Assembly (NCBI GenBank): GCA_044370335.1
Contig: JBILVS010000008.1
Coordinates: 1 to 45,624 of the forward strand
From: REEB509 sp044370335
GTDB taxonomy: Bacteria; Pseudomonadota; Alphaproteobacteria; Caulobacterales; Aquidulcibacteraceae
Reading direction: 5' to 3'
DNA: 45,624 nt
This document shows positions 31,717 to 40,398 of this stretch, piece by piece. Each line of letters opens with the position of its first letter. Position 1 is the first letter of the stretch. A program made the position numbers and the translations under genes. Below the pieces are notes generated by a model that did no database searches, was not told the origin of the DNA, and worked only from the letters and a program-made list of their open reading frames with translations.

Positions 31717-33862
31717 AGAGCAGCCGGGAGACGAGGCCGGACTCCACCGCTTCCAGCACCACGCCGCTGATGCGCCCGCCATGGGCGCGGACTCGCTCGG
31801 CAGCGGCGCGGACGATGGAGGCCGGGGTGCGGCCCCAGCGGGCGACCAGGAGAACAGCATCGGCCTGAGCCGCCAACACACGGGCGTCGGCGATCGGCAT
31901 CACAGGGGCGTTGTCGAGGACGATAACGTCGTACCGGGCGCGCAAAGCATCGAGCAGAGACCGCATGGCCTCAGAGCCGAAAAGATCACGCGGGGTGAAT
32001 TCGGCCTGGGCCAGGGGGACGACGTCGACACCCGTGGCAGGATCTTTCTGAATGACCTCGTTCAGAGTGGCAGTCCGGAAAAGGACCTCTGTCAGACCTT
32101 TTTCCGCCTCCAGCCCGAGGGAATGGGTGGCGGAGCGGCGGCGGAGGTCGCAGTCAACGAGGACCGTCTTCGATCCGGCAAGGGCGGAAATCCGAGCCAG
32201 TCCGATGGCAAGGGTGGTTTTCCCCTCGTCTGGGAGCGCCGACGTCACCGCCAGAACCTTCACACGCCTGTCAGGGTTGGCGAAAAACACCCCGGCGCGA
32301 ACGGTGCGCAGAGCCTCGCCAAAGGCTGACAGAGGGCGCTTGACCACAAACTCTTCGGGGGAAAGCAGCTCCCCGTCGATAGTGCGGGCGCGGCGATCCA
32401 GGTACGGCACGGAGCCGACCCAAGGCAGGCCGAGGCGGGACTTCACATCCTCCGGCGTGCGAAGGGACTGTTCGAGGGCCTCGACCAGGAACACGGCCAC
32501 CGCACCCAGGGCGGCTCCCAGAATAATCCCAATCAGGAGGTTGAGCTTGGTGTTCGGCGATGACGGCCCCAAAGGCGGCGTCGCTTGCGAGATCACCCGG
32601 GCATCGGGGCGCTCAATCCCGCTCGTTTCGGCGACCTGGCGGAAGCGGGCGAGAAAGCCCTCATAGGTGGTGCGGCTTGCGTCCGCGTCGCGTTCCAGAT
32701 CCCGAAGGCGGACCGAGTCACGGTTGTTGCGAACGAGCGACGTCTGCTGGTTGCTGATGTTGCCGCGGATCGAGTTGAGGCGCTGCTGAGCGATCCGCAC
32801 CTCGGTGCGGAGGTTTTCTGTGATACGGGCGATTTCTTCAGCGATCCGAGCATCGAGATCGGCGATTTCACGCTCCACCCGCTGCATCTCAGGGTGCAAC
32901 GCGCCATAGCGGTTAGAAAGGACCGCACGTTGGCGGGCCAATTCCGCTTGTTGGGCGCGCAGGTTGCCGACAACGGCGCTGCCCAAAGCCTCGGCGGAGG
33001 TTTCTCCCGCCTGGACGCCCTGCAGACGCGCCTGGGCGGCGGCGAGATCGGCTTCGGCCCGGCCCACCTCGGCCTGCAGGCCTGTCATGGCCTGTTCAGT
33101 GAGGGTGGCGCCTTCGGCGGAAAGAAGACCTGCGCGGGCGCGTTCCTCTTCAACAAGCCGCTCTTTTTCAAGCACTTCTTCGCGCAACACCGCAAGACGG
33201 GTGGCGATGAACTCGTTGGCGGCGCGGATCGTCTCGTACTTGGTCTCCAACTGCATCGTGAGGTAGTTCTCAGCGAAAGCGTTGGCGACCTCGGCGGCGC
33301 GCGCGGGGTCTGGCAATGTCACGGCGATGCGGATGATCAAAGTCATGCCGTGTCGGCGAATATCGACGTGCTCACGAAGGTTCTCAATCGTGGCGGCGCG
33401 GATGGCGGCCTCATCCTGTTCAGGCTGTCCGCGGCCGAAGATGAGGTTGGTGATCCGCTGGCGGAGGTTCGGCCCCCCAATGGGAGCGAAGGCCGGGTCC
33501 TGGGTCAGGTTGAGGGCGTCGACGACGCGCGCCGCCAAAGCCGTTGAGCGCATCACCTCGGTTTCAGTGTCAATGATGACGCTTTCGGTGGTGAGGCCTT
33601 CGAAGACCTCCATGTTCTGCTCAACGAGTTGGGTATTGCGGACATCCAGCTGCACGTCGGCGGTGGCCGTGTACTGCCGGGTCGCGGTCAGTGTGAACAA
33701 CAGCACGACGAGCAAGCTCGCGGCCGCGATGAGAAGGAAGACCCACAGACGCCGTTGGAAGGCCTCGATGATCCGCCTCAGGCCGCCGCTGTCCCCATCG
33801 TTCTGGTCTCCCAGGGACAAGGGCTCGGTCAGATCGAAACTGCGCGCGCCGGTGTCGGCCAT
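31664..33862 (-). CDS. Wzz/Wzc-like polysaccharide co-polymerase with tyrosine autokinase domain
   Basis: A 732-residue inner-membrane protein. A first helix (VFLLIAAASLLVVLLFTL) precedes a Wzz periplasmic domain with long coiled coils (about residues 200-430). A second helix LLIGIILGAALGAVAVFLVEA follows, then a cytoplasmic BY-kinase: Walker A LPDEGKTT (about 543-550), Walker A' VLVDCDLRR, Walker B VIVLDNAP and a Tyr cluster in the last 17 residues (YDKNDYYSELYHTYY, six Tyr). It controls chain length and export. I chose ATG 33862 with GGAG upstream; GTG 33916, overlapping the barrel stop, is an alternative. Confidence 0.92.
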   Translation of the reverse strand: MADTGARSFDLTEPLSLGDQNDGDSGGLRRIIEAFQRRLWVFLLIAAASLLVVLLFTLTATRQYTATADVQLDVRNTQLVEQNMEVFEGLTTESVIIDTETEVMRSTALAARVVDALNLTQDPAFAPIGGPNLRQRITNLIFGRGQPEQDEAAIRAATIENLREHVDIRRHGMTLIIRIAVTLPDPARAAEVANAFAENYLTMQLETKYETIRAANEFIATRLAVLREEVLEKERLVEEERARAGLLSAEGATLTEQAMTGLQAEVGRAEADLAAAQARLQGVQAGETSAEALGSAVVGNLRAQQAELARQRAVLSNRYGALHPEMQRVEREIADLDARIAEEIARITENLRTEVRIAQQRLNSIRGNISNQQTSLVRNNRDSVRLRDLERDADASRTTYEGFLARFRQVAETSGIERPDARVISQATPPLGPSSPNTKLNLLIGIILGAALGAVAVFLVEALEQSLRTPEDVKSRLGLPWVGSVPYLDRRARTIDGELLSPEEFVVKRPLSAFGEALRTVRAGVFFANPDRRVKVLAVTSALPDEGKTTLAIGLARISALAGSKTVLVDCDLRRRSATHSLGLEAEKGLTEVLFRTATLNEVIQKDPATGVDVVPLAQAEFTPRDLFGSEAMRSLLDALRARYDVIVLDNAPVMPIADARVLAAQADAVLLVARWGRTPASIVRAAAERVRAHGGRISGVVLEAVESGLVSRLLYDKNDYYSELYHTYYVR

Positions 33863-33912
33863 GACGGAAGCTCCACTACCCGTCCGTTCACTATGATGAA
33901 GAAAGTCTTCAC

Positions 33913-35187
33913 TCACAATCGCAACGCCAGGGCGACGAAACCTGTACCGACGTCAAAGTCCCGATCGCGGGCGGCGCCTTCCGAAGATTGGCTTTCCAGA
34001 GCATAGCCGGCGCGCAGCTCGACCCGGCGGTTAACCAGATAGCGGACGCTCAGTTCCCCACGGCGCAAATCATCTTCCCGATCAATGCCTTGGTAGTCAC
34101 GGGCGCCTCCCGAGAGGGCGCCGGACAGGATGACATTGCGACGCAATTCGTGGTCGACGCGGACGCCGATAGCGGTCTGCTCGGCGCCGGCGGCGAAGGT
34201 GAGGCCGGTTTCGGCGACGGTTCGGCTCGCGGTAAAGCCTATCGTCGTTCGATCGGTGGGGAACCAATCGAGACGCGCGTTGAGGGCAAGACCGTTGATG
34301 TCGCCGATCGAGGCGTCCTTGTACTCCTGCTCGAGGTAGCCCACCGTGACTTCGCCGCGGGCCAAGCGGGCGACGTCAAAGTTGGCGCCGACGGTGTAGG
34401 AGCGGCCGTTTGATTCGCGATTGACGGCCACCGCGGGGGGATTGAGGTCATATTCGCGGTTGTTCGCGCCGGCTTCGGCGACAATTGCGAAGCTCGGAGA
34501 CATGGCGTATTCGCCACGAACAGAGATTTCCCGCTCGGTGCGGTCGCGATCGTCTTGATCCAGAACGACGCCGGCAGCGGAGAGGGCGTCCTCGTAATCG
34601 AGATCGCGGCTCAAAGCTCGGGCGCTGACACGCACCCGGTTGAAGGTGTAGCGGGCGCCGAGGACGACCTCGTTGATGTCGTATTCCACAGGCGACAAAG
34701 CCGCCGCGGGCTGATCGGGCGAGGTTCGACCTTCACTGTCATTGGCGGTGCGGCCGCCGAGGGAGATCGCGCCGTCGCGGCCGATGTCTAGACGGAGCTC
34801 GCCTTCAGCGTAGGGCGAGAACTCGTCGTTTTTCGGGGTGTCGTTAAAGAAGGTCCGCTCCGCGCCGACGGCGAAGCGCGCGCCATGGCGAGACCAGGTG
34901 GTCTCGCCTTCCAGCCGTGGACGCAAGCTCAGATAAACATCCGAATCTTCGCTGTTTTCTTCGGCGAAGACGTTGTCGCTGTAACCAACTTCCGACACCA
35001 TTTCGGGGCGCAAGAACCAGGCGCGGACCTGCACGCCGGCCGGGTCGTACTCGGGGCGAGGACGCTCGGCGACCGATTGATTGCGGCCGCGGTCAAAACC
35101 AGGGGCGGCTTCTTGGGCGACCCCAGTCGCCGTCATGGCCAGACCGAGGGCAGCCACGCTGGCGGCCATAAGCAAAAAGCGTTTCAT
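33913..35187 (-). CDS. Outer-membrane beta-barrel protein of the polysaccharide locus (PF10082-like)
   Basis: A 424-residue outer-membrane protein with a Sec signal peptide (cleavage after ATGVAQ or nearby) and many alternating amphipathic strands with aromatic belts. Examples are FLRPEMVSEVGYSDNVF, RPRLEGETTWSRHGARFAVG and LSVRYLVNRRVELRAGYALE. It ends in FVALALRL, typical of a BAM-recognised last strand. It resembles the BBP2_2 barrel family common in alphaproteobacterial polysaccharide loci. It follows the export protein by 143 bp and its stop overlaps a possible kinase start. A role as a polymer exit porin is inferred. Confidence 0.82.
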   Translation of the reverse strand: MKRFLLMAASVAALGLAMTATGVAQEAAPGFDRGRNQSVAERPRPEYDPAGVQVRAWFLRPEMVSEVGYSDNVFAEENSEDSDVYLSLRPRLEGETTWSRHGARFAVGAERTFFNDTPKNDEFSPYAEGELRLDIGRDGAISLGGRTANDSEGRTSPDQPAAALSPVEYDINEVVLGARYTFNRVRVSARALSRDLDYEDALSAAGVVLDQDDRDRTEREISVRGEYAMSPSFAIVAEAGANNREYDLNPPAVAVNRESNGRSYTVGANFDVARLARGEVTVGYLEQEYKDASIGDINGLALNARLDWFPTDRTTIGFTASRTVAETGLTFAAGAEQTAIGVRVDHELRRNVILSGALSGGARDYQGIDREDDLRRGELSVRYLVNRRVELRAGYALESQSSEGAARDRDFDVGTGFVALALRL

Positions 35188-35330
35188 GACAGATTCCCAA
35201 AACGGCGCCGCCTACGGCCGGCCCCTGCAAGGATTAACCAAACCGATCGGCCACGCGCGCAACCGCGACGCAAGCGCTTACGCGGCAATGGGGAAAGGCG
35301 GTGGTTGCGGGGGCCGAAGGGGCGCCCGGC

Positions 35331-36485
35331 CTAGAAGAAACGCTCGCCAATGCGGATGGTGTCCCCCGCCTCGATGCGAAGGTTGGGCTCAAGACGGAAG
35401 GACTGCTCGCGATCGGCGCCTTCGCGCTGGATGAACACCCGGCCCTGGTTGGCACGGTAGGTGAAGCCGCCGGCGGTGGCGACGGCGTTCAAGACCGTCA
35501 TCCCTTCGCTGAAAGGATACTCGCCAGGGCGGGTGACCTCACCCAGGATGTAGAACGCGCCTTTGGCGATCCGGATCGTGTCGCCAGGGGCCACGGGCGT
35601 CGCAGGCGAAAGGACGATTTCCTCCTCCATGCCCTCCCCGGCCGGTTTGATAAACACCCGGGTCTGGTTCGCGAGGGGGGTGAAGCCGCCAGCGGTGGCG
35701 ACGGCGTTCAGGACCGTGAGGCCATTGGTGAAGGGATACTCCCCGGGGCGCTGGACCTCGCCCAAAATGTAGAAGGGGCGGAAGTTCATGACTTCGGCGC
35801 TGACCCGAGGGTCGTTGAGATAGCCCCCCCGTAACGCATCTTCGACGCGGCGTTGAAACTCGCTGACTGAGGACAGGGCGGCTGGAATCTCGCCGATTAG
35901 AGGGAAAGACACCCGGCCGGTGGAGTCGACAACGAACTCACCAGATAAGTCTTCTTCCCCGAAGACAATGATCCGCAGGCGATCGCCAACGCCCAGGACG
36001 TATTCGCCTGGTTGGAAGCGCGGCTGGTCTGCGGCGCCGAGAGGCGCGACGCGGTTTGGGGCTTCAGAGCCCGCGACCGTGGCGTCGTTGGGGGCTGGCG
36101 GGCTTTGGCTCGGCGCTGCAGGGGGGGCGGCGGGCGGCGGTGCGGGTGACCCGGTCTGTGGCGAAAGCGCCGGCACGGCGTCGTCGGGCGTCTGACCTTG
36201 GGAAACCTGAAGCTCGGGGGCCTGAAGCTCGGGGGCCTGAAGTTCGGGGGCCTGAAGTTCGGGGGCCTGAAGTTCGGGGGCCTGAAGTTCGGGGGCCTGA
36301 AGTTCGGGCGCTTGCGCCACGACCTGCTCGGCCTGCGCCTGGAGGGCCTGCCAGCCACGCCATTCCGGACGCGCCTGCTGCGCTCCAGCCAACCCCATGG
36401 TTGCGACAAACGTCATCAGCAGCGCTAGGCCGGCGATAAAGCCCCGACGCCCGCTCATCCAGCTACGGTCAGTGTGTTTGTGCAT
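35331..36485 (-). CDS. Polysaccharide export (OPX/Wza-like) protein with APELQ repeats
   Basis: A 384-residue periplasmic export protein. A signal peptide (GFIAGLALLMTFVATMGLAGA) has no lipobox Cys. Residues 59-93 are seven exact APELQ repeats, then a Pro-rich linker. The polysaccharide export domain is YVLGVGDRLRIIVFGEEDLSGEF, followed by two SLBB domains with near-identical FYILGEV.RPGEYPF and VLNAVATAGGFT. It ends immediately after the second SLBB (TIRIGERFF), without the C-terminal amphipathic helix that forms the outer-membrane pore in Wza. ATG 36485 is preferred, with AGGGG upstream. Confidence 0.93.
   Translation of the reverse strand: MHKHTDRSWMSGRRGFIAGLALLMTFVATMGLAGAQQARPEWRGWQALQAQAEQVVAQAPELQAPELQAPELQAPELQAPELQAPELQAPELQVSQGQTPDDAVPALSPQTGSPAPPPAAPPAAPSQSPPAPNDATVAGSEAPNRVAPLGAADQPRFQPGEYVLGVGDRLRIIVFGEEDLSGEFVVDSTGRVSFPLIGEIPAALSSVSEFQRRVEDALRGGYLNDPRVSAEVMNFRPFYILGEVQRPGEYPFTNGLTVLNAVATAGGFTPLANQTRVFIKPAGEGMEEEIVLSPATPVAPGDTIRIAKGAFYILGEVTRPGEYPFSEGMTVLNAVATAGGFTYRANQGRVFIQREGADREQSFRLEPNLRIEAGDTIRIGERFF
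36206..36310 (-). repeat. Seven-copy 15-bp in-frame tandem repeat encoding APELQ
   Basis: Seven exact-period 15-bp units occur (plus-strand CCTGAAGYTCGGGGG). Units 1 and 2 (36206-36235) carry C and units 3-7 carry T at one silent position, and the last unit ends in GGGCG. Each unit encodes one APELQ. Because the period is a multiple of three, copy-number change alters linker length without breaking the export protein. Confidence 0.97.
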
Positions 36486-36560
36486 GGCGGAACCACCCCT
36501 CGGCACCTGATCAACCTCCCGCGGACATCCTACTCGTGGGCGCGGACCCACGCCAACGCT

Positions 36561-37308
36561 TCACGTGGTCAAAAAGCTCGCGTCTTCTCTCTCCAAGCGA
36601 ACCGCGCTCAATCGCCCGGTGACATAAGCGCCGGTGTCGAGAGCGATGCGGCCGTTTTTCGCTTCAGGGGCGTCGACGGGCGCGCGGCCGTGGACGACGG
36701 TGAAGGGAAACGCATGGCGGGCGCTCAGACAGTGATCGCGAATGGTGAGCATGCCAGACTCCGTCTGGGCTTCCAATGCCCTGCCCGGCCTGAGCCCTGC
36801 ATGAACGAACACGTCATCCCCAAAGCGGACGTACAGTTCCAAGGGCTTGAAAAACCTTACATGTTCTTGCGGCAAAGCCGCTCGTAAGGCCGCACTCGCA
36901 TCCTCCCAAGATCCAGCGGCCACGGGCAGCGACGGGACGGCTACGCCATAGGCATGGAGGGTTTTCGGCCCCGCCGAAAGCCATCCAGCAAGGGTCGGTT
37001 TCGGGGCGCTCCAAAAACCGCAGCAAGGCGGCCTCGTGGTTGCCCTCCAGAAAATACGGATCGAACGGCGCCCAGTTTTCAGCGAGAAGGCGGTCGACAA
37101 CCACTGCGGAGTGCAGGCCGCGATCCATGGAGTCGCCGAGAAAGATCAAGGCGGGCGCAGGCTCTGTCGGCGGCCCGGCGGCATGGTCTTCGCCAATGGC
37201 GTCAAGCAGGTGATCGAGGAGACCCAGCCGGCCGTGAATGTCGCCCGCTGCGTAAGGCTTTTGGCCCTGCGGGGCTTGCGGCTTGGAGCGGGAGCGAACG
37301 CCGAACAT
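36561..37308 (-). pseudogene. PPP-family metallophosphatase, frameshifted
   Basis: This resembles bacterial serine/threonine protein phosphatase-type metallophosphoesterases. The first frame from ATG 37308 carries GDIHGR, LGDSMDRG and EGNHEAALL and runs to CWMAFGG. The rest (KTLHAYGVAVPSLP, FVHAGLRPG, VVHGRAP, IALDTGAYVTGRL) is in the +1 frame and ends at 36561. All metal-binding motifs survive across the two frames. The break is at the four-G run on the minus strand (plus-strand CCCC 36969-36972); three G would restore one frame of about 248 residues. It lies between the polymerase and export genes. True mutation and sequencing error are both possible. Confidence 0.85.
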
Positions 37309-37320
37309 GGGGCGGACCAA

Positions 37321-38736
37321 TCAAGCGCCGGCCGGCGCCGGTTCGGGGCGGGGCGCGCGTGGTGGGGCGGCGGCTCCCGCTGAGGTCGCGACGGGGCTCC
37401 ATTCGGTGCGGGCGATGGCCGCGTAAACCCAGATCATGTTCGTCAAATCCAGGCCGACCCCGGAGACGACGAGCGGGCCCATGGCGGAGACAAAGGCAAA
37501 TCCGGCAGCGAAGCGGATCGCGTCCTGGCGGGTGCGGGGGCGGACGAGGAGAATCCTTGCCGCCATGGCGACGAAGGCGATGAACAGGATGAGGCCCGGC
37601 AGGCCAATCGCCCCGAACAAGGTCGCGATGAGGCCCGAGGCGCGGACCGTGCCAAACCCCGCGCCGAGGCCGAAGGTGTCGAGACCGGCCTGAAACCCGA
37701 CTTCGGCCATCCTGCCCCGTTCGATGGCGGAGGAGGAATACTGCTTCCGGACCGTCATCTCCTCCAGCATCATGCGAAGATCGCCGAGGAAGCCCTGGCC
37801 CGGCTCTGCGGTCAGGATCAGGCCCGCCACCGCGCCAAAGACCAGGGCGCCCACGCCCAACACGACCAGGGCGCGGAGACGTCGCGCTGGGCTGGGGTCG
37901 ATCAGAACGTGCGCGACGGCGATCACGGATAGAACCAGAAGCCCCGCATACGCCGAACTTGAGGTGGAGAGCAGCATGGCGGCGGCGATCGCGCCGCCGA
38001 GCACGAGCGCTGGGAGGGCCGCCACACGGTTGATGAACAGCGCATAGCAGAACGCCAATGGCCCCGCCGCCCAGCCGGCCCAGGCGGACGCTTCGACAAA
38101 CCCTGCCGTGACCCGAACAAACCCTGCGGTCTCAACTGTCGCCAAGAGCGCATACTGGGTGTTAGTGACCAGCCAATCGACGGGGAACTGGACCCCGACA
38201 AGGCCGAGAATGGCCTGCAGGAAGCCCATGCCGCCAAACGCCAAGGCTTGGATCACGCCGCCGATGACCAAAGGCATGGGGCCGACCCGCAGGATAGATT
38301 GGCGCAGGGCAATGTAGAAATACGCCCCGACTAAGAAATACGCCATCTGAGGGAAGCTGACGAGGTTGGGTCCCAGAATGGCGAAGCCGTCGCGGGCCAT
38401 GTCCTGGGCGGGCACCACCGTCATACCGGCAAACAATCGAGGGAAGAAAACGCCGGAGACCAAAGCGTACCCGACCAAAACCACCAAAGGCCATTCGCGG
38501 GCAACCAGGCTGAGAAACACTTCGCGCTGAGGCTTGGTGACCAAGGTCATCGCGTGGCGCAGGCAGAACGCCAAAGTGGTCAGGACTGGAAGGGTGATCG
38601 GATCTGCGCCGACAGCGAGGACCATCGTAGCGGCCATCGGCAACGTCATGGCGGCAATCGCCATGGCCCAGGGAAGGGGGCCAATCATCACGATCCCCGC
38701 CAGCGCCATGCCAATGCCTAACCAGATCGTGGTCAT
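37321..38736 (-). CDS. Wzy-like polysaccharide polymerase
   Basis: A 471-residue inner-membrane protein with about twelve hydrophobic segments and a larger periplasmic loop with TVRKQYSSSAIERGRMAEVGFQ. It is followed by FGLGAGFGTVRASGLIATLFGAIGLPGLILF, a pattern like Wzy/O-antigen ligase C-terminal regions (GLG-G---S---L--IG--G). The C-terminus is a Pro/Ala-rich tail. Location next to the flippase and export genes supports a polymerase role, joining repeat units in the periplasm. It has the usual low sequence conservation of Wzy. The next gene starts 12 bp after its stop. Confidence 0.78.
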   Translation of the reverse strand: MTTIWLGIGMALAGIVMIGPLPWAMAIAAMTLPMAATMVLAVGADPITLPVLTTLAFCLRHAMTLVTKPQREVFLSLVAREWPLVVLVGYALVSGVFFPRLFAGMTVVPAQDMARDGFAILGPNLVSFPQMAYFLVGAYFYIALRQSILRVGPMPLVIGGVIQALAFGGMGFLQAILGLVGVQFPVDWLVTNTQYALLATVETAGFVRVTAGFVEASAWAGWAAGPLAFCYALFINRVAALPALVLGGAIAAAMLLSTSSSAYAGLLVLSVIAVAHVLIDPSPARRLRALVVLGVGALVFGAVAGLILTAEPGQGFLGDLRMMLEEMTVRKQYSSSAIERGRMAEVGFQAGLDTFGLGAGFGTVRASGLIATLFGAIGLPGLILFIAFVAMAARILLVRPRTRQDAIRFAAGFAFVSAMGPLVVSGVGLDLTNMIWVYAAIARTEWSPVATSAGAAAPPRAPRPEPAPAGA

Positions 38737-38882
38737 CCGACCCTTCTCTCTCTCAGCCCTGTCGACGCCTCGCGGCAGGCTGGGCCCCTCTTGTCTTGCA
38801 GTGCACTCATGGCGGCGTCGGCGTCAACGCCGGGCGCGGGGTCGGGTTGCGCGAGGCCCGGCACTCGCCGGGCTGGGATGGC

Positions 38883-40388
38883 TCAGGGCTTATGGCGGCG
38901 GCGGGCTATGGCGTGCAACACTAGGGTCACGGGCGCGGGTCGAGCGAGGAGGATGGCGGCGAGATAGGCGACTGCGCCGGCGGCGACCATGGCGGCCAGG
39001 CGGGCCGGCTCGTCCCAGGCAGCCGCGAGGCGGCCGACGCCCCAAACCACGGCGGCCATGATCGCCACCGAGGCGGCGACGCGCGCCACGTCAGGGGCCA
39101 TGCGGCGGAGGTCGACCTTGCCATATTTGACGCAGAGCCGAAGCGCTTCGGCGCCAAGGACCACGCCCGCCAGGACCTGAGCCCCCAACACCCATCCCAG
39201 ACCCATCCAGCCGACGGCGGCCAAAAAGCCCAATGACGAAATCAGCATGATCACGTTGAAGCGCATCATGGCGCGGAACTGGTTGTCCATACCCATAACA
39301 GCGTAAGCCACGGTCGTGAGCGGCCCCCAGGCAAGGCGTGCGACGGCCGACATCGCCAACACGACAGCCGCCGTTTCCCAGCCGGGGCCGAGGATCACGT
39401 GGACCAGAGGCTCCGCCACCAGCATCACGCCGACAAAAACCGGACTGGCTATGGTGAGCAGCACAAGCATGAACGACGCGACCGCCTTGGGGCCTTCGAC
39501 CTCCGCATTGGGCCCCTGCCGGGTTTTCGGCAGGATTGACCAGGCCATGATCCGGGCAGGTTCGTTCAGCATTTCCGCCGCGGAGCCCGAAATACGGTTG
39601 CCGGCACGAAAGTAGCCGGTGGTGGTCAGGCCAAGGTAGATCGCCGCGAGGTAATCGACGCCGAGGGTGTGGACGAAGGTCACGGCGCGGGCGTTCACGA
39701 GGTTGCCGTAGAAGCGAACCATGTCCGCCACCTCGTTCGCGCGCCAGCGAACGGGCGGCAGCCAGCGGGCGAGGCCAAAGGCGACCAGAGCGACAACGCC
39801 GATGGTGGTCAACCGATGGGCGGCCAGGGCGAAGACGTTCCAGCCGTTCAGCAGCCCATACACGCCGACCGCGAGGCCTACGGTCTCGCCCAGAATTCCG
39901 GCGGCGCCGAAGCCCGCCATGCGCTCTTCTCGGGCCAAGACGCCGGTCTGCACACACACCAACGGCCCCAAGACCGCGACAGGGCTGAGGATGGCCATGA
40001 CCAGGGCATGCTCGCTCGAGCCCGTGGCGAGTTGGATGCCCGCAGCAATACAGAGGCCCAAGACGGAGGCCGCGGCCCCACAGGCCGCGGCGACCCAGAA
40101 GCATTCGGGAGGGATCGGAGCGTCGCGGCGGTAGCCGCTGATCTTTTCGAACCAGGACGTCTCTGCGGCGTGCTGGAGCACGAGCCCCGTGATGGAGACG
40201 AGGCCGAAGGCCGCTAATTCAGCCGGGGTTAGGACCCGGGCCGCCACGATGAGCAGCACGAGCGAAGACAACTGCGCGGCGGCGCGGCCGGCTGTCACTA
40301 GGCCAGACCCCATCATCGCCCCGCCGCCGCGGGGAGCGGGTCTTTCGGCGGGGTCGGTCGGTGTTTCGCCGGGGGTCGTCACTGTCAC
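38883..40388 (-). CDS. Wzx-like oligosaccharide flippase
   Basis: A 501-residue membrane protein of the MOP/polysaccharide synthesis flippase family with about 12-14 helices. GLVTAGRAAAQLSSLVLLIVAARVLTPAELAAFGLVSI at the start is diagnostic, with Gly/Arg before the first helix and the LTP-E-AAFG motif. GVDYLAAIYLGLTTTGYFRAGNRI is the mid-protein counterpart. It moves lipid-linked repeat units across the inner membrane. The start is GTG 40388, with GAGGA upstream. It is separated by 10 bp from the glycosyltransferase stop and by 146 bp from the polymerase. Confidence 0.92.
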   Translation of the reverse strand: MTVTTPGETPTDPAERPAPRGGGAMMGSGLVTAGRAAAQLSSLVLLIVAARVLTPAELAAFGLVSITGLVLQHAAETSWFEKISGYRRDAPIPPECFWVAAACGAAASVLGLCIAAGIQLATGSSEHALVMAILSPVAVLGPLVCVQTGVLAREERMAGFGAAGILGETVGLAVGVYGLLNGWNVFALAAHRLTTIGVVALVAFGLARWLPPVRWRANEVADMVRFYGNLVNARAVTFVHTLGVDYLAAIYLGLTTTGYFRAGNRISGSAAEMLNEPARIMAWSILPKTRQGPNAEVEGPKAVASFMLVLLTIASPVFVGVMLVAEPLVHVILGPGWETAAVVLAMSAVARLAWGPLTTVAYAVMGMDNQFRAMMRFNVIMLISSLGFLAAVGWMGLGWVLGAQVLAGVVLGAEALRLCVKYGKVDLRRMAPDVARVAASVAIMAAVVWGVGRLAAAWDEPARLAAMVAAGAVAYLAAILLARPAPVTLVLHAIARRRHKP

Positions 40389-40398
40389 CTGGGCGTCC

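Noticed and set aside
36969..36972. Programmed +1 frameshift in the phosphatase gene
   Set aside because: No known +1 signal (slow codon or stop with a stimulatory element) was seen; a one-base insertion in a G run is the simpler reading, though not excluded.
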